From positions 1,363,501 to 1,427,500 of the forward strand of contig JALIGW010000029.1 in NCBI GenBank assembly GCA_023053685.1: DNA of 64,000 nucleotides, read 5' to 3'. The notes beneath the pieces were generated by a model that worked only from the letters and a program-made list of their open reading frames with translations, was not told where the DNA came from and did no database searches. This stretch comes from Diadophis punctatus similis. Taxonomy: Eukaryota; Chordata; Lepidosauria; Squamata; Dipsadidae. Below, piece after piece: positions 53,963 through 64,000 of the stretch. Both the position numbers and the translations under genes were made by a program. Each line of letters opens with the position of its first letter. Within the stretch, counting starts at the first letter, position 1.

Positions 53963-54099
53963 TTCTGACCTTAAGTTACATATTTTTAAAAGGTGGAATA
54001 GGAATAAAGTAATAATCAAAGCTATTAGCCTTGGCTCCAGATCTGAGTTCCCAACTTTTTCATGTCTTTTGGTCAAAGCCCACTGGTATACACCGCTGA

Positions 54100-54487
54100 C
54101 AGAGGTGGGTTCCTCCCAGTTCGGACTGGTTCGCCCGAACCAGTAGCAACCCGCTGGTGACATCACGGAACTGGTTCGGTTGGTGCCGGTCCATGGACGC
54201 TGCCATCTTTTTTTGAATTTTTTTTTTGATTTTTTTTTTGGAAAAAAAATTGGGGGGGATTTTTTGTTTTTGTTTTTTTTTCTCTTCTGAGCATGCGCAG
54301 TAGCCGAATTTCCAGCACTGCGCATGCGTCGCCATCTTGTTTTCGGCTTTTTAATTTTTTTATTATTTTTTATTTTTTCGGTATTGCGCATGCGCACCCG
54401 CGCTTTGCGCGTGGGTGGCCACGAGGTGCGGCCACGCGGTGCGGGAGGAAGCGAACCGGTAGCGAGGTAAGTTAGAACCCACCCCTG
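54100..54487. mobile_element. hAT MITE (GGTGGGTTCCTCCC type)
   Basis: Begins CAGAGGTGGGTTCCTCCC and ends TTAGAACCCACCCCTG; perfect 8-bp duplication ACCGCTGA at 54092-54099 and 54488-54495. Confidence 0.95.
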
Positions 54488-54495
54488 ACCGCTGA

Positions 54496-56422
54496 GTATG
54501 TGAATTTTATGAACACTGTGTACCAGCCTAGAGGTTGCAAGGAGAAAACAAGGGCCAAAGCAACGGAAATGCAAAAGTAGCTGTTCCAGATCTGTGCCAA
54601 GATGATAGCGTGCCGACATCTGAACATCTAAAGCTGGCAGATGTCTCTCTGTTCATTGCTTCTAAAATCCCTGCTTCATTGTCACTCATGTTTGACAATG
54701 CTGAAAATTAAACCAAAAAGGAGAGGAGGTGTGAAGAAAACAGACTTTCTGTAATTTATATTTCTCTTAATTTGAAGTATTAAATAATAGTATGAAGATG
54801 CTCCCATATGGGCATATTTTAAGATTGAGCAGTGAGCTAAGTGTTGTTATTTTTTTCTGGCTGTTATTCTGCTCAGTTTGCAACTTCTAATATTAAAAAT
54901 TATACAGCTGACCACTTGCAAATTTTATCATAATTAAATCTGCATCAGAACAGAACCATTGCATGGAACTCTGCTTGGCTCTTGCTAAACTAATCTGTCT
55001 CCTGACAGAATAAGCACTCATATAGTATTTCATATAGGAAATACGAATCTATCCTGCACTCTTTGAAAAATTATTATTATTATTATTATGGAGGTAGGGA
55101 ATGGAGGACATCTACTACTAAGGCAGGAAGAATTGAATGCTAGGTGGCATTAAAGATAAAATCTTTAATCTGGTTTTCTATAGGGACATACCATCCATGT
55201 AGTTTATCCATGTAGTTTTTGGGGCAATTGTGTCAAAGTGGTTTGCCATTGCTTTCTCTTGATACGGCTTGTTGGCTTCCCAGTTGAGATCTGGCCTGTC
55301 CAGATCATCTTCCATCAAAGTACTTACCAGGCCTGGCTCTCCTTAGCTTTATGAAGATCGGACAAATTCAGCTATTGTGCTGCCACCTGCTGTGACTAGT
55401 TAGCATCATGGAGGATGACATAGGGCAGGGTTGCAGGAAGCGCAGGAGAAATAGTTGTGGTGCAGGCCAGTCACCGCTTCTGTGACCTGTGCTTTTTACT
55501 GACTTGCCATCCTTATTATTAGGCTTCTACAACAGGCCCATATCCGATTGAGCTGATAAGCATCAATGACAACCCTTAGCAAGCACCCTATTTATTTGGG
55601 ATTTTCCAACGCTTTATCTGGAGGGTCTTCCCGCTAGTGTGCACATTAGAAGAGGGAAATGCTGGCAGGCTGTTAATTACAGGTGCTGCTTGGCTGGCGC
55701 AGCAGTGTCCCATTGCTCTCCTGGCAGAGCTGCGTGGCGAGTGACAGACTCCATGATAAATTGATATCCCGTTTAGCATCAATTTTCCCTTCTCTAGTGG
55801 CAGACAGCTGTGCTAATGGGAAGGGACAAGCACAAATGAAATTACAGGGGCTGAGCAGGTGCCCCCCCCCATGCGAAACAGACACAGGGGTGCCAGGAGC
55901 AGGAGGTGGAGGGTTTTGGCTCCAGCAGCCCCTCCTTTCATGTGTCATGGATGGGGACTAAGGATTTACTTTCCTGAGATGCAGGGAGGGAAGCAGAAGT
56001 GATGTGAATTCAAAATCACTAGGAAGGAAGACACCATCTTTTAACTTATCTCTTGTGATATCAATCACAGATGCTTGCCCGGCTTGTGATGGAAGGGTTC
56101 TCCACTGCCTCTTGAGAACCAAAAGCTTCACAGATGGAGATTTTGTTAAACCAACATTTAATTTAACCCTTCCTTTCCAGCAGCCTCCCAGCTTCAAGAA
56201 ATCACATGCGGTTTGAAAAACTGTTCTACCCACTTCATTCTTTCATTTATTCATGCATCTGAATATGCTGGTCCTTTTGAGTTACACACCATTCTGCTTT
56301 GAGCGGGGGGGGGGGGGGCTGTTAATGATTCATTTATCCCAATTGATCAATCACTAAATGTGATGCTTAAAGACTGGGATTTAAGATTCATGCCTGCCTG
56401 GTGCAAATGAACTCTTCTGAAC
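54496..56422. other. No gene; candidate conserved non-coding element near 55590-55860
   Basis: No transposon ends or exon recognised. 55590-55860 stands out: non-repetitive, with words such as 'aggctgttaattacaggtg' and 'gataaattgatatcccg' that look like homeodomain sites in conserved vertebrate enhancers. Conservation cannot be tested here. (TTA)n lies at 55071-55088, and C and G runs lie at 55862-55870 and 56305-56318. Confidence 0.3.
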
Positions 56423-56430
56423 ATGTTAAC

Positions 56431-56922
56431 CAGTGATGGGATTCAAATTTCTCTACTACCAGTTCTGTGGGCGTGGCTTGGTGGGGTGGCACCTTGCTGT
56501 GAGTGACATTGAGTTGGCAATGCCCACCCAGTCACATGACCCCCCACCAAGCCACGCTCACCAAGCCACGCCCACAGAACAGGCAGAAAAGGCAGCTCCT
56601 GCGGCTGTCCCTTTATGGTCCCCCCTCCCCTCTGTGTCGAAGTACCTTAAATGGACACCGCAATCCGGCTGCCTTCCGAGCAGCTCTGCTGCGACGCTGT
56701 CCCTCCAGCGCAGCAGGCCCTTATATAGGGCGGCGGGGTGGGGGTGGGCGCGGGGTGACTGAGCGGGCAGGGCAAGCAGCAAGCAGGCAGGTGGGCTGAG
56801 TGGCGACTGGGCGGGCGGAGGTGGAGCTAACCAGAGGTGGTATTTGCCGATTTGGCAAACCAGTCCAAATTTCCACTACCGGTTCACCCGAACCGGTCCG
56901 AACCGGCTGAATACCACCTCAG
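56431..56922. mobile_element. hAT MITE (GGTGGTATTTGCC type), about 490 bp
   Basis: Begins CAGTGATGGGATTCAAAT and ends GAATACCACCTCAG; perfect 8-bp duplication ATGTTAAC at 56423-56430 and 56923-56930. GC-rich centre, no transposase. Confidence 0.9.
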
Positions 56923-57189
56923 ATGTTAACTAATAAATTTAAATATATGTATGGATAAATAAATAATGGTGGAAGTGCAGTGCCCAGAAAATAGAGAAAG
57001 AAACTTCATAGCTCTGGCTAATTCAAATGTCCTCCTTTTTTTTCATCTGCCTGATGTCATCATAGCAAAGGGATATGGAATTACTGAGAGGCGAAAAGCA
57101 ATGGTTGGAAATCCTAGTTTCAGAGCTAGAATGGCAGGGCAAATCAGTACAAACCAGTTGCATCATCTGTCTTCTAGGGACTGAATGGC

Positions 57190-57310
57190 TAGATCGGTGT
57201 TTCTCAACCTTGGTATCTTTAAGACGTGTGGACTTCAACTCCCAGAATTCCCTAGCCAGCATGAAGTCCACATGTCTTAAAGTTGCCAGAGTTGAGAAAG
57301 AGTGGATTAG
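57190..57310. mobile_element. Old short hAT MITE (TTCTCAACCTTGG type)
   Basis: 'tgtttctcaaccttggtatc' and 'ttgccagagttgagaaagag' face each other around 'gaattccctagccagc'. Flanks do not show a perfect duplication. Confidence 0.75.
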
Positions 57311-57889
57311 AGGTTCAAGCACCATGGTAAGCAACTGTTCGTTATAACTTTGCTTTGTGAAACATGCCTTTTCTGCTTTTTTCCTATAATGCAATGCCAT
57401 AAAGTTAAGGTACTGGTTATTACCTATAAAGATGTCTGGGTATCAGAGCTCAGAGCCTGGGTATTCTAACTAAATTTTGTTTATCCTTCCTAGAGGAATA
57501 CCAGTGTTTACAGTGGGAGGCAACATGGAAGCAGAGATTCTCAATGGTTGTGTTCCCCTCCACCCCATCTTTAGAACAGGTTATCCTCCCAGACACAAAT
57601 GGCCCAACTCTTACGATTTTCCAGAGAATAGTTAAACCTGTTTTTTCCTGAAAACCTTTGGTGATTAAACAGCAAGATGAAAGATCCGTAACATTATTAT
57701 TTCTTATTGTTTTACTTTTTATTTTATTATTCCCTGTGTTTTGATTTTGTAGAATTTTCAGAGCTTCTGGGATGAGGTAGTATATGAATCTTACACAGAA
57801 ACAAATTGTGGGTTATAAACCATAGTGGCTTCACATGCCTCTCAGGAAACAGTGAGAGAGTTGATAAATGCAGGAAGTTTGTAATATAG
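57311..57889. other. No recognised feature
   Basis: Unique-looking; no exon. Confidence 0.3.
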
Positions 57890-58049
57890 ACATTTAACAG
57901 ATTAACAGAGTTGGAAGGGACCTTGCAGGTCATCTAGTCCAACCCCCTGCCCAAGCAGGAGATCCTGCATCTGCCTCTACCTAGGATTGAACTCACAACC
58001 TCCTGATTGTGAGGCAAGAGCTCCACCTCTAGGCCATAGCAGCGATGAC
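57890..58049 (-). mobile_element. CR1-like tail joined to a tRNA-like segment
   Basis: Plus-strand 'gagttggaagggaccttgca' and 'ctagtccaaccccctgccca' are the CR1 3' tail. They run into 'ggattgaactcacaacctcc' and 'gcaagagctccacctctagg', the reverse of a tRNA-like head. This is probably a CR1-mobilised SINE. Confidence 0.7.
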
Positions 58050-58118
58050 GTTAACCACCTTTGCAGGGTTTCAGTAAAAATGTCAAGACTATGTTTGGAC
58101 AACTTGAAGAAATCAATA

Positions 58119-58570
58119 CGGGTACTCCTCAACTTATGACCATTCACTGAGTGACTGCTCAAAGTTACAGCATTGCAGAAAAAGAGTGATTTACGAATGG
58201 TTCTTATATTATGCCCGTTGCAGCATCTCCACAGTCACATGACCTTGATTGGGATGCTTGGCAACCTTGTGCATTTATAACAATTGCAGTATTCTGCAGT
58301 CACATATTTGCCACTTGCAGCCTTTCCAGCTGGCTTTCAACAAGCAAAGTCATTGTGGAAACTGGCAGGGAAGGCCAGGTTGCAAGTCATGGTCCGGTGA
58401 TGCCTCTCGCCTAATGAACATGGTGATTCGTTTAACAACCACAGCAGCAGCAACAACAACAAAAAAAAGATTGTAAAATCAGGTGTGGTCATGAGATTTC
58501 TTGTTTAATTTTCTGTACTATTTAATAATGATTTTTCCGGTCCTTATTGTGATCAGAAGAAGGACTACTT
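58119..58570 (-). mobile_element. TA-flanked MITE (CAGGTAGTCCTCGAC family), diverged
   Basis: Starts CGGGTACTCCTCAACTTATG after TA (58117-58118). The interior resembles the other copies, and 'gaaggactacttg' may be the far end. Confidence 0.65.
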
Positions 58571-59220
58571 GAATGTGAATAGATTATTGTTATTTTTAAA
58601 TATAAATGGCAAAATAGTGGTTGTGGTAACGCTGACCATGATTTTGACTCCTGCCCATGCCAGCTCAAAGTTTTATTCTGAGGTGAAGTTCCAATATGTA
58701 GCATAGCAATGAACCTCAATGAGTAGATTTGGTAATTGTGATAAAAACCGTGCTATCCCTGATCATGTTATCTTTGTTCTGATTTATTTAGAATATTTTT
58801 TTCTGCTTTGCATAACTCAGTGACTCCAGCAAACTAAAACAGTAAAAGTAAGTTAAACATAACTGCATCTAATTGGAACTATCCACTCACTAGCCACAGA
58901 ATCTTCAAAGAAGTATGTTTAACAGGGCATCCTCTTCAAAATTCATAAAATTTTATCACCTCTTAAAACTAATCATACATCTTTCTTCCAGTTTAAGTAT
59001 CACCAGTCTTTACCTTTTTTCTTTCATATATACTTGAATGTAAAATGAGCCAGAATAGAATGAGCATTACGTCAGAAACTTTAATGAAAGAACATTAATA
59101 TGTCTTCATCATTTGAGGTCTCTTTTACCTTTGCAAAGCAGCCCTGTTCAGCTACTGGAAGATTCAAAAATTAGGCCTGAGTTTTGAATTTGGGGGGGAT
59201 TGAATACAAATTTTGGTAAG
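58571..59220. other. No recognised feature
   Basis: AT-rich interval up to a clear rise in GC near 59220. Confidence 0.3.
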
Positions 59221-60073
59221 TGAAATATCTTTGGCCACTCCGTAGTGGGTGGAGCTAACATCCAAGAATGGGATGACACTGTTCCTTCAGCCAATGAGGA
59301 CTGAGTCTGTCAAATTGATATCTTCGTCCTCCATCTCCATTCCTCCTCTTTGACTCAGTCCTCAGTCAGAATAGGACGCATGTTTTCCAGCTCCCATTCT
59401 TGTGACAGGTTTTTCTACAGTCATCGAGATCTTCATATTGTGAGTTTTTCTCCCCAGCGTGTGCTCCTGTCATCTCTCGTCACTGGGTTGAGAATGGCAC
59501 AGGGCTTCGGCTCTCACCGTTAGCTGAGCCTGCAGCCGAGGGCCATCTATTTACTGGTGGTCATAGCGTTGGTCTTAGGAGCATAGCTCCATGTCACCTC
59601 GTACCAGCACTTAAACCGGCTGTCTGAGGCATTGCGGTCTGGCCACGGGGTTTAATTCTGAAAGCGCCTTATAGCTGACTGTCGCTAGCTTGCGCTACTT
59701 CATTTTCTATTGTTGGGGACCTGTCACAATCTTTTGCACTCGCATGACCGACGGCTAGAAGTGTTGCGCACTCTGCACCGCTCGGATGGGTAGAACGGCA
59801 AGAACATTATTGGCCGTGCCATTGTTGATCATATGGGCAGCCGGCTGTTTTTCACTACCCTCCAGCAGGGGTTTCCCCACAGGCCAGTAACTGGCACCTT
59901 ACTTTGGGGTTTGGAGGCGATAGTGCTTTGCAGGGCTGTTCTCAGTCCGGCGTGCCAAGGGACGAGCCATCCTGCCTAACCGCCTGGAACTTTGGTGGCT
60001 ATTTTAATTGTGACACCTGCATCTCGGCCACATTACGAGGTGGTGGCCATTTTGACATTCAACATCTGACAAG

Positions 60074-61230
60074 GTGGCCATTTTGAGCTCATACAAAATG
60101 GCAGATCGCAATGGAAAGAAGCATAAAAACCGCTCTGAGGGGAGGCAGATGCGTCAGGATAGTATTTTGGAGCTTTCTCATCAGGTCCTGCTCCAGCACA
60201 GGGTCCCCCTGAAGCTGCTTTCCACGCTCCTGGGCAAAATTATTTTGGCTATGCATATTACCCCCTGGGCACACCTGCACTCCAGGGAATTGCAATGGTT
60301 TCTATTACCCTTTCAGAGGTCAGGACGCAGCACGTCAGCTTCCAAGGTTCTGGTACCATCAAACGTCCGGCGCTTGCTCCGTTGGTGGGCCTCTCTGGCC
60401 ATCGTGAAGGGTTATTACTTCCTGGAGCCCCGCAGACTCACCATCACCACGGACACCAGTCTGTATGGTTGGGGGGCTCATGCCCAATCGGCCGTAGTTC
60501 AGGGCAAGTGGTCCCCAACGGAGGTGCAGTTCAATATAAACAGACTATAGCTACGCGCTGTTTATTTGGCACTCAAACAGTTAATACATATAGTGGCTGG
60601 ACAGCACGTACTGGTGCTTACAGACAATGTGGCTGCCAAGGCCCACATAAACCAGCAGGGAGGACCATGTCACGCCATCTCATGGACAAGACCAGAACTC
60701 TGGGTCTCTGGGCAGAACGCCATCTCCTGTCTCTCTCAGAGGAACACATCTCCGGGGTGACCAACGTGACAGCGGATGGGCTCAGCCGCACCACCATAGA
60801 CCAGGCGGAGTGGAATCTTCATCCCTCCATCTTTCAAGCCTTGGTGAGCCGGTTCGGTCTACCAGCGGTGGACCTCTTCGCTACTCTGGAGAACGCCAAG
60901 CTGCTCAGATACTTCACATGGTTCAGGACCCAGGGCACGGAAAGCGCGGATGCTCTCCGTTGCGACTGGCCACCTGGCCTACTGTACACCTTCCCCCCGC
61001 CTCTCCTTCCCAAGGTCATCAGGAAGATATTGGAGGAGAGGGCCGAAATACTGCTCCTCGCCCCCCACTGGCCCAGGGGGGCCTGGTTTGCAGACCTGAA
61101 ATCGCTGTCCGTCAGCCAGCCCTGGAGAATCCCGCCGACAGGGTCGTCGCTCAGCCAGGGGTCTTTGGTCCACCTGGACCCCCAGTGGTTCCAACTGACC
61201 GCCTGGCACTTGAGCGGGGCACTCTAAGGT
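60074..61230 (+). pseudogene. DIRS RT-RNase H region with stop and frameshift
   Basis: The frame 60074-60550 carries the segment between the RT and RNase H and the RNase H start 'RLTITTDTSLYGWGAH' (first catalytic Asp). It ends at TAG 60548-60550, where relatives have Glu in '...INRLELRAV'; the same frame continues 'LRAVYLALKQL' and 'HVLVLTDNVAAKAHINQQGG' (third acidic residue). A single-base shift near 60656-60668 moves the reading to 'LGLWAERHLLSLSEEHISGV' and 'TADGLSR' (last Asp), then 'FGLPAVDLFATLEN'. The core RT motif (YxDD) is not found upstream, so an internal deletion is likely. Not functional. Confidence 0.75.
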
Positions 61231-61816
61231 GCCGCAATGTGCCTGACAGTGTCATTTGGACCATCCAGGCCTCCAGGAGGCCATTCACCGAAAGAATTTA
61301 TTTGACCACCTGGAAGATATTTTGCTCCTGATGCTCAGACAAGGGGTGTTCACCTCTGGATTTGTCTATTGCCAAAATTCTTGTTTTCTTGCAGCATGGC
61401 TGAACAAGGGGCTTTCGCCCAACATGATTTGGCAACAGGTGGCTGCACTCTCTTCAATTTTGTCCTGGACCCTTGTCGCAACATCCCCTCTTGCGCAGGT
61501 TCATTACAGGGGCCGTAAACCTGTGCCCGCCCGTCATTCATAGGTACCCGACCTGGGACCTTTCGAAGGTACTCCTTTCCCTGATGGGGCCCTTGTACAA
61601 ACCCATGAGAACCTCTTCTCTTCACCACCTTACCTGTAAGGTGGCATTCCTGGTGGCAATTACCTCCACTCGGCAGATTTCAGAACTCGCTGCCCTGTCT
61701 GTGAGGGGGGGCTATGTATATTTCATTCTGATCAAGTAATTCTCCGGCTGGACCCTATGTTTGTGCCAAAGATAGATTCCTATTTCCATAAGGCCCAGAA
61801 GATTGTCCTTCCTAAC

Positions 61817-63164
61817 AGCCGATTTGAAAAACTACCGTCCAGTCTCCAACTTACCTTTTCTAGGTAAAGTTGTAGAGAAGGTGGTGGTGACCCAGCTTCT
61901 GCAGCTCCTGGATGAAACAGATCATCTAGATCCTTATCAGTCGGGTTTCAGGCGCGGCTACAGTACAGAAACTGCCTTGGTCGCTCTGATGGATGATCTC
62001 TGGCAGGCCCGGGATGGGGGGAACTCCTCCATCCTGGTGCTACTTGACCTCTCAGCGGCTTTCGATACCATCGACCATGGTATCCTTCTGCATCGGCTCG
62101 GCGAGTTGGGAGTGGGAGGCACCGTTTTGCGGTGGTTCTCCTCTTATCTCGCCGATCGGATGCAGTCGGTGTTGGCAGGAGGGCAGAGATCGTCCCCCAG
62201 GCCCCTACTATGTGGGGTGCCCCAGGGGTCGGTTCTCTCGCCCATCCTGTTTAACATCTACATGAAACCGTTGGGTGAGATCATCCGCAGGCATGGGGTG
62301 TGTTTCCATCAGTACGCTGACGACACCCAGCTGTACATTACCACCCCGTCTGACTTCAGGGAGGCAGTTGATGTAATGTGCCGATGCCTGGACGACGTTA
62401 AGATCTGGATGGGGAGGAACAGACTCAGACTTAATCCCGACAAGACCGAGTGGCTGTGGATAATGCCTCCTAAGGACCATGATAACTGTCCCTCCTTGGT
62501 CTTCGAGGGTGCGAAACTGACTCCCTCAGACCAGGTCCGCAACTTGGGGGTCCTCCTAGATCCACAGCTAAAATTAGATCATCACCTTTCTGCTGTGGCT
62601 AGGGGGGCCTTTGCACAGGTTCGCCTGGTGCACCAGCTGCGGCCATATCTGGAGAAGGAGGCTTTACTCACGGTCACTCATGCCCTTGTCACCTCGCGTT
62701 TGGACTACTGCAATGCGCTCTACATGGGGCTATCCTTGAAGAGTATCCGGAGACTTCAGTTGGTGCAAAATGCGGCTGCGCGTGCTGTGGTGGGTGTGCC
62801 GAGGTACACCCACGTGACACCGATTTTCCGCCAGCTGCATTGGTTGCCCATCGGTCTCCGGGTCCAATTCAAGGTGTTGATCACCATCTTTAAAGCCCTT
62901 CATGGCTTAGGACCAGGATATCTCCGGGACCGCATTCTGCCGCATACTTCCCTCCGACCGGTTAGGGCCCACAGAGTTGGCCTCCTCCGGGTCCCGTCGG
63001 CCAAGCAATGCCGGCTGGCGGGCCCCAGGGGGAGGGCCTTCTCTGTGGCTGGCCCCGTGCTCTGGAACCAACTCCCCCCAGAGACCCGAACCATCCCCAC
63101 TCTGCTGGCCTTCCGAAAGGCCGTTAAGACATGGCTCTTCCTGCAGGTGGGGGGGACAGCTTAA
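61817..63164 (+). CDS. L2-type reverse transcriptase, N-terminally truncated, open to stop
   Basis: Non-LTR reverse transcriptase, which copies the element's RNA at a nicked target. The open frame extends from the DIRS junction to TAG-like stop at 63164 (about 450 codons) without interruption. Visible motifs: 'DLKNYRPVSNLPFLGKVVEK'; 'SGFRRGYSTETALVALMDDL'; 'LLDLSAAFDTIDHGILLHRL' (catalytic Asp); 'GVPQGSVLSPILFNIY'; 'FHQYADDTQLYIT' (YADD catalytic pair); then thumb and C-terminal parts with 'LHWLPIGLRVQFKVL' and 'FSVAGPVLWNQLPPETR'. The endonuclease and true start are missing because of 5' truncation, so there is no natural initiator. The open frame suggests a recent insertion. Confidence 0.85.
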
Positions 63165-63344
63165 CCATTTGAGCTTACCCCCCAAGTATGTATGTGGTTG
63201 AATGGATGGATGTCGTTGTTGCTTTTATACTGCCTTTTTAAATTTTGTACCGTTTTTTAAATTGTTGAAATTTTGTTTATTCTTGTATCTCTTATGTTGT
63301 ACGCTGCCCTGAGTCCTTCGGGAGTTGGGCGGCATATAAGAATA

Positions 63345-63370
63345 ACAAAATAAATAAATAAATAAATAAA
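63345..63370 (+). repeat. (AAAT)n tail of the L2 copy
   Basis: About six units of AAAT close the element. Confidence 0.95.
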
Positions 63371-63440
63371 CTTTTGTCCCCACCCCTCTCACTCATTAGA
63401 GAGACAGTGGCACACCCTTGATGTTAGGAGGGCTTTAAAA

Positions 63441-64000
63441 CTATATATTTATTTATTTATTTATTTATTTTATTATTTGGTTCTTCTATGCCGCCCTACT
63501 CCCAAGGGACTCAGGGCGGCGTACAACATTGTGGAAGAACACTATACAATAAACAACAGTTAAAAACAGAGTTAAAAATTTAAAAAATTAAAATCTTCAC
63601 CCCCAAACATACCGGGGGAGAGTTCAGATGGAATTAGTCTCAACCCCCTGCCTGCAGAAAGAGCCATGTCTTGACAGTTTTTCGGAAGGCCAGCAGGGTG
63701 GGGATAGTTCGGATCTCTGGGGGGAGTAGGTTCCAGAGCACGGGGCTTCCCACAGAGAAGGCCCTTCCCCTAGGGCCTGCCAGCCGGCATTGCTTGGCTG
63801 ACGGGACCCGGAGGAGGCCCACTCTGTGGGCCCTAACCGGTCGGAGGGAAGTATGAAGCAGAATGTGGTCCCGTAAGTAACCTGGTCCTAAGCCATGAAG
63901 GGCTTTAAAGATGATGATCAACATCTTGAATTGTACCCAGAGACCGATAGGCAACCAATGCAGCTGGCGGAGTATAGGTGTAACGTGGGTGTACCTTGGC
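63441..64000 (-). mobile_element. Second L2-type LINE, opposite strand, cut by window end
   Basis: Read on the minus strand its 3' tail is the ATTT-repeat at 63446-63472. The 3' UTR holds 'gccgccctactcccaaggg' on the plus strand, and the C-terminal coding part is at 63640-64000. It faces the preceding copy tail to tail, with about 70 bp of DIRS recombinase between. Confidence 0.88.
63640..64000 (-). pseudogene. C-terminal part of L2 ORF2 (partial)
   Basis: The minus-strand frame reads 'LHGLGPGYLRDHILLHTSLR' and 'KQCRLAGPRGRAFSVGSPVL', closely parallel to the end of the other L2 (about 90% by eye), and ends at 63640. The open frame continues past the window edge. Differences between the two copies, such as 'VGSPVLWNLLPPEIR' here, show they are separate insertions. 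Confidence 0.82.

Larger units (their letters stand above)
61817..63371 (+). mobile_element. 5'-truncated L2-type LINE inserted in the DIRS recombinase
   Basis: Begins in the middle of the reverse transcriptase (no endonuclease) and ends with 'gggcggcatataagaataac' and an (AAAT)n tail at about 63345-63370. It has the same 3' end as the inverted copy from 63441. The tail of short tandem repeats rather than poly-A is typical of the L2/CR1 group. Confidence 0.85.
59221..63440 (+). mobile_element. DIRS-type tyrosine-recombinase retroelement, broken
   Basis: GC rises at about 59220. RNase H and tyrosine-recombinase readings follow in the DIRS order, with no DDE integrase. The L2 at 61817-63371 splits it; the recombinase reading resumes at 63372 and ends at a second L2 near 63441. 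The ends (terminal repeats) were not identified, and 59221-60073 has no recognisable coding part, so the left limit is approximate. Confidence 0.7.
61256..63440 (+). pseudogene. DIRS tyrosine recombinase, split by an L2 insertion
   Basis: Pieces in several frames: 'CQNSCFLAAWLNKGLSPN', 'YPTWDLSKVLLSLMGPLYKP', 'HLTCKVAFLVAITSTRQISEL' (the Arg-containing box of tyrosine recombinases, here spanning 61620-61700), then after a shift 'LDPMFVPKIDSYFHKAQKIV' ending at 61816. Reading resumes after the L2 at 63372 as 'FCPHPSHSLERQWHTLDVRR', so codons join across the insertion. The final catalytic Tyr lies beyond the second L2 or is lost. The active protein would cut and join element circles at the target; this copy cannot. 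Confidence 0.7.

Overview
The window looks like one stretch of a squamate reptile nuclear genome, most likely an advanced (colubroid) snake. The reasons are the mix of repeats: CR1 and L2 LINE tails, an L1 with ORF1, a DIRS-type tyrosine-recombinase retroelement, tRNA-derived SINEs, many short hAT elements with exact 8-bp target duplications, TA-flanked MITEs, and (ATTCT)n microsatellites growing from LINE 3' tails, which is a reported feature of snake genomes. The species call is inference from family resemblance; nothing was searched. No intact host protein-coding gene was recognised in 64 kb, so the window is probably intergenic or intronic. Its content is a layered record of insertions, with many nested events that can be dated relative to each other.

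1-13 kb: a minus-strand solo LTR cut by the window edge and split by a hAT MITE; several hAT copies, one nested in another at 5.0-5.9 kb; a complete solo LTR with a 4-bp duplication at 8.6-9.2 kb; long stretches of unannotated, probably intergenic DNA.

13.5-26.9 kb: the most unusual part. Four elements have TA target sites and the termini CCGTGTTTC.../CCGTATTTT.... Two are about 2.8 kb long with GC-rich, gene-like interiors. The first (13678-16534) sits exactly in a CR1 copy and holds at least five successive inverted repeats. One of these, with 789-bp arms, carries two opposed copies of what looks like the CpG-rich 5' end and N-terminal coding part of a host membrane protein gene (it recalls TMEM271). 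The second (23532-26341) holds rearranged copies of another coding-like fragment, and the third (18498-19574) has internal direct repeats. Between them lie two different hAT MITEs in tandem that share three copies of one 8-bp target.

27-50 kb: further hAT copies, TA-flanked MITEs of about 380 bp, SINEs, LTRs, simple repeats, and an eroded non-LTR retrotransposon with an endonuclease-like segment (42.4-44.6 kb).

50.5-54.5 kb: a 2.5-kb L1 with a 5' region, an intact 318-aa ORF1 and a G-rich 3' UTR but no ORF2, flanked by a perfect 16-bp duplication and inserted in a tRNA-derived SINE. This is a half-L1 (HAL1-like) arrangement. The same SINE was also hit by a hAT element.

59-64 kb: a broken DIRS-type element (RNase H and tyrosine recombinase) whose recombinase reading is interrupted by two L2 LINE copies pointing toward each other's tails. 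One L2 carries a 453-codon open reverse transcriptase frame; the other runs off the window end.
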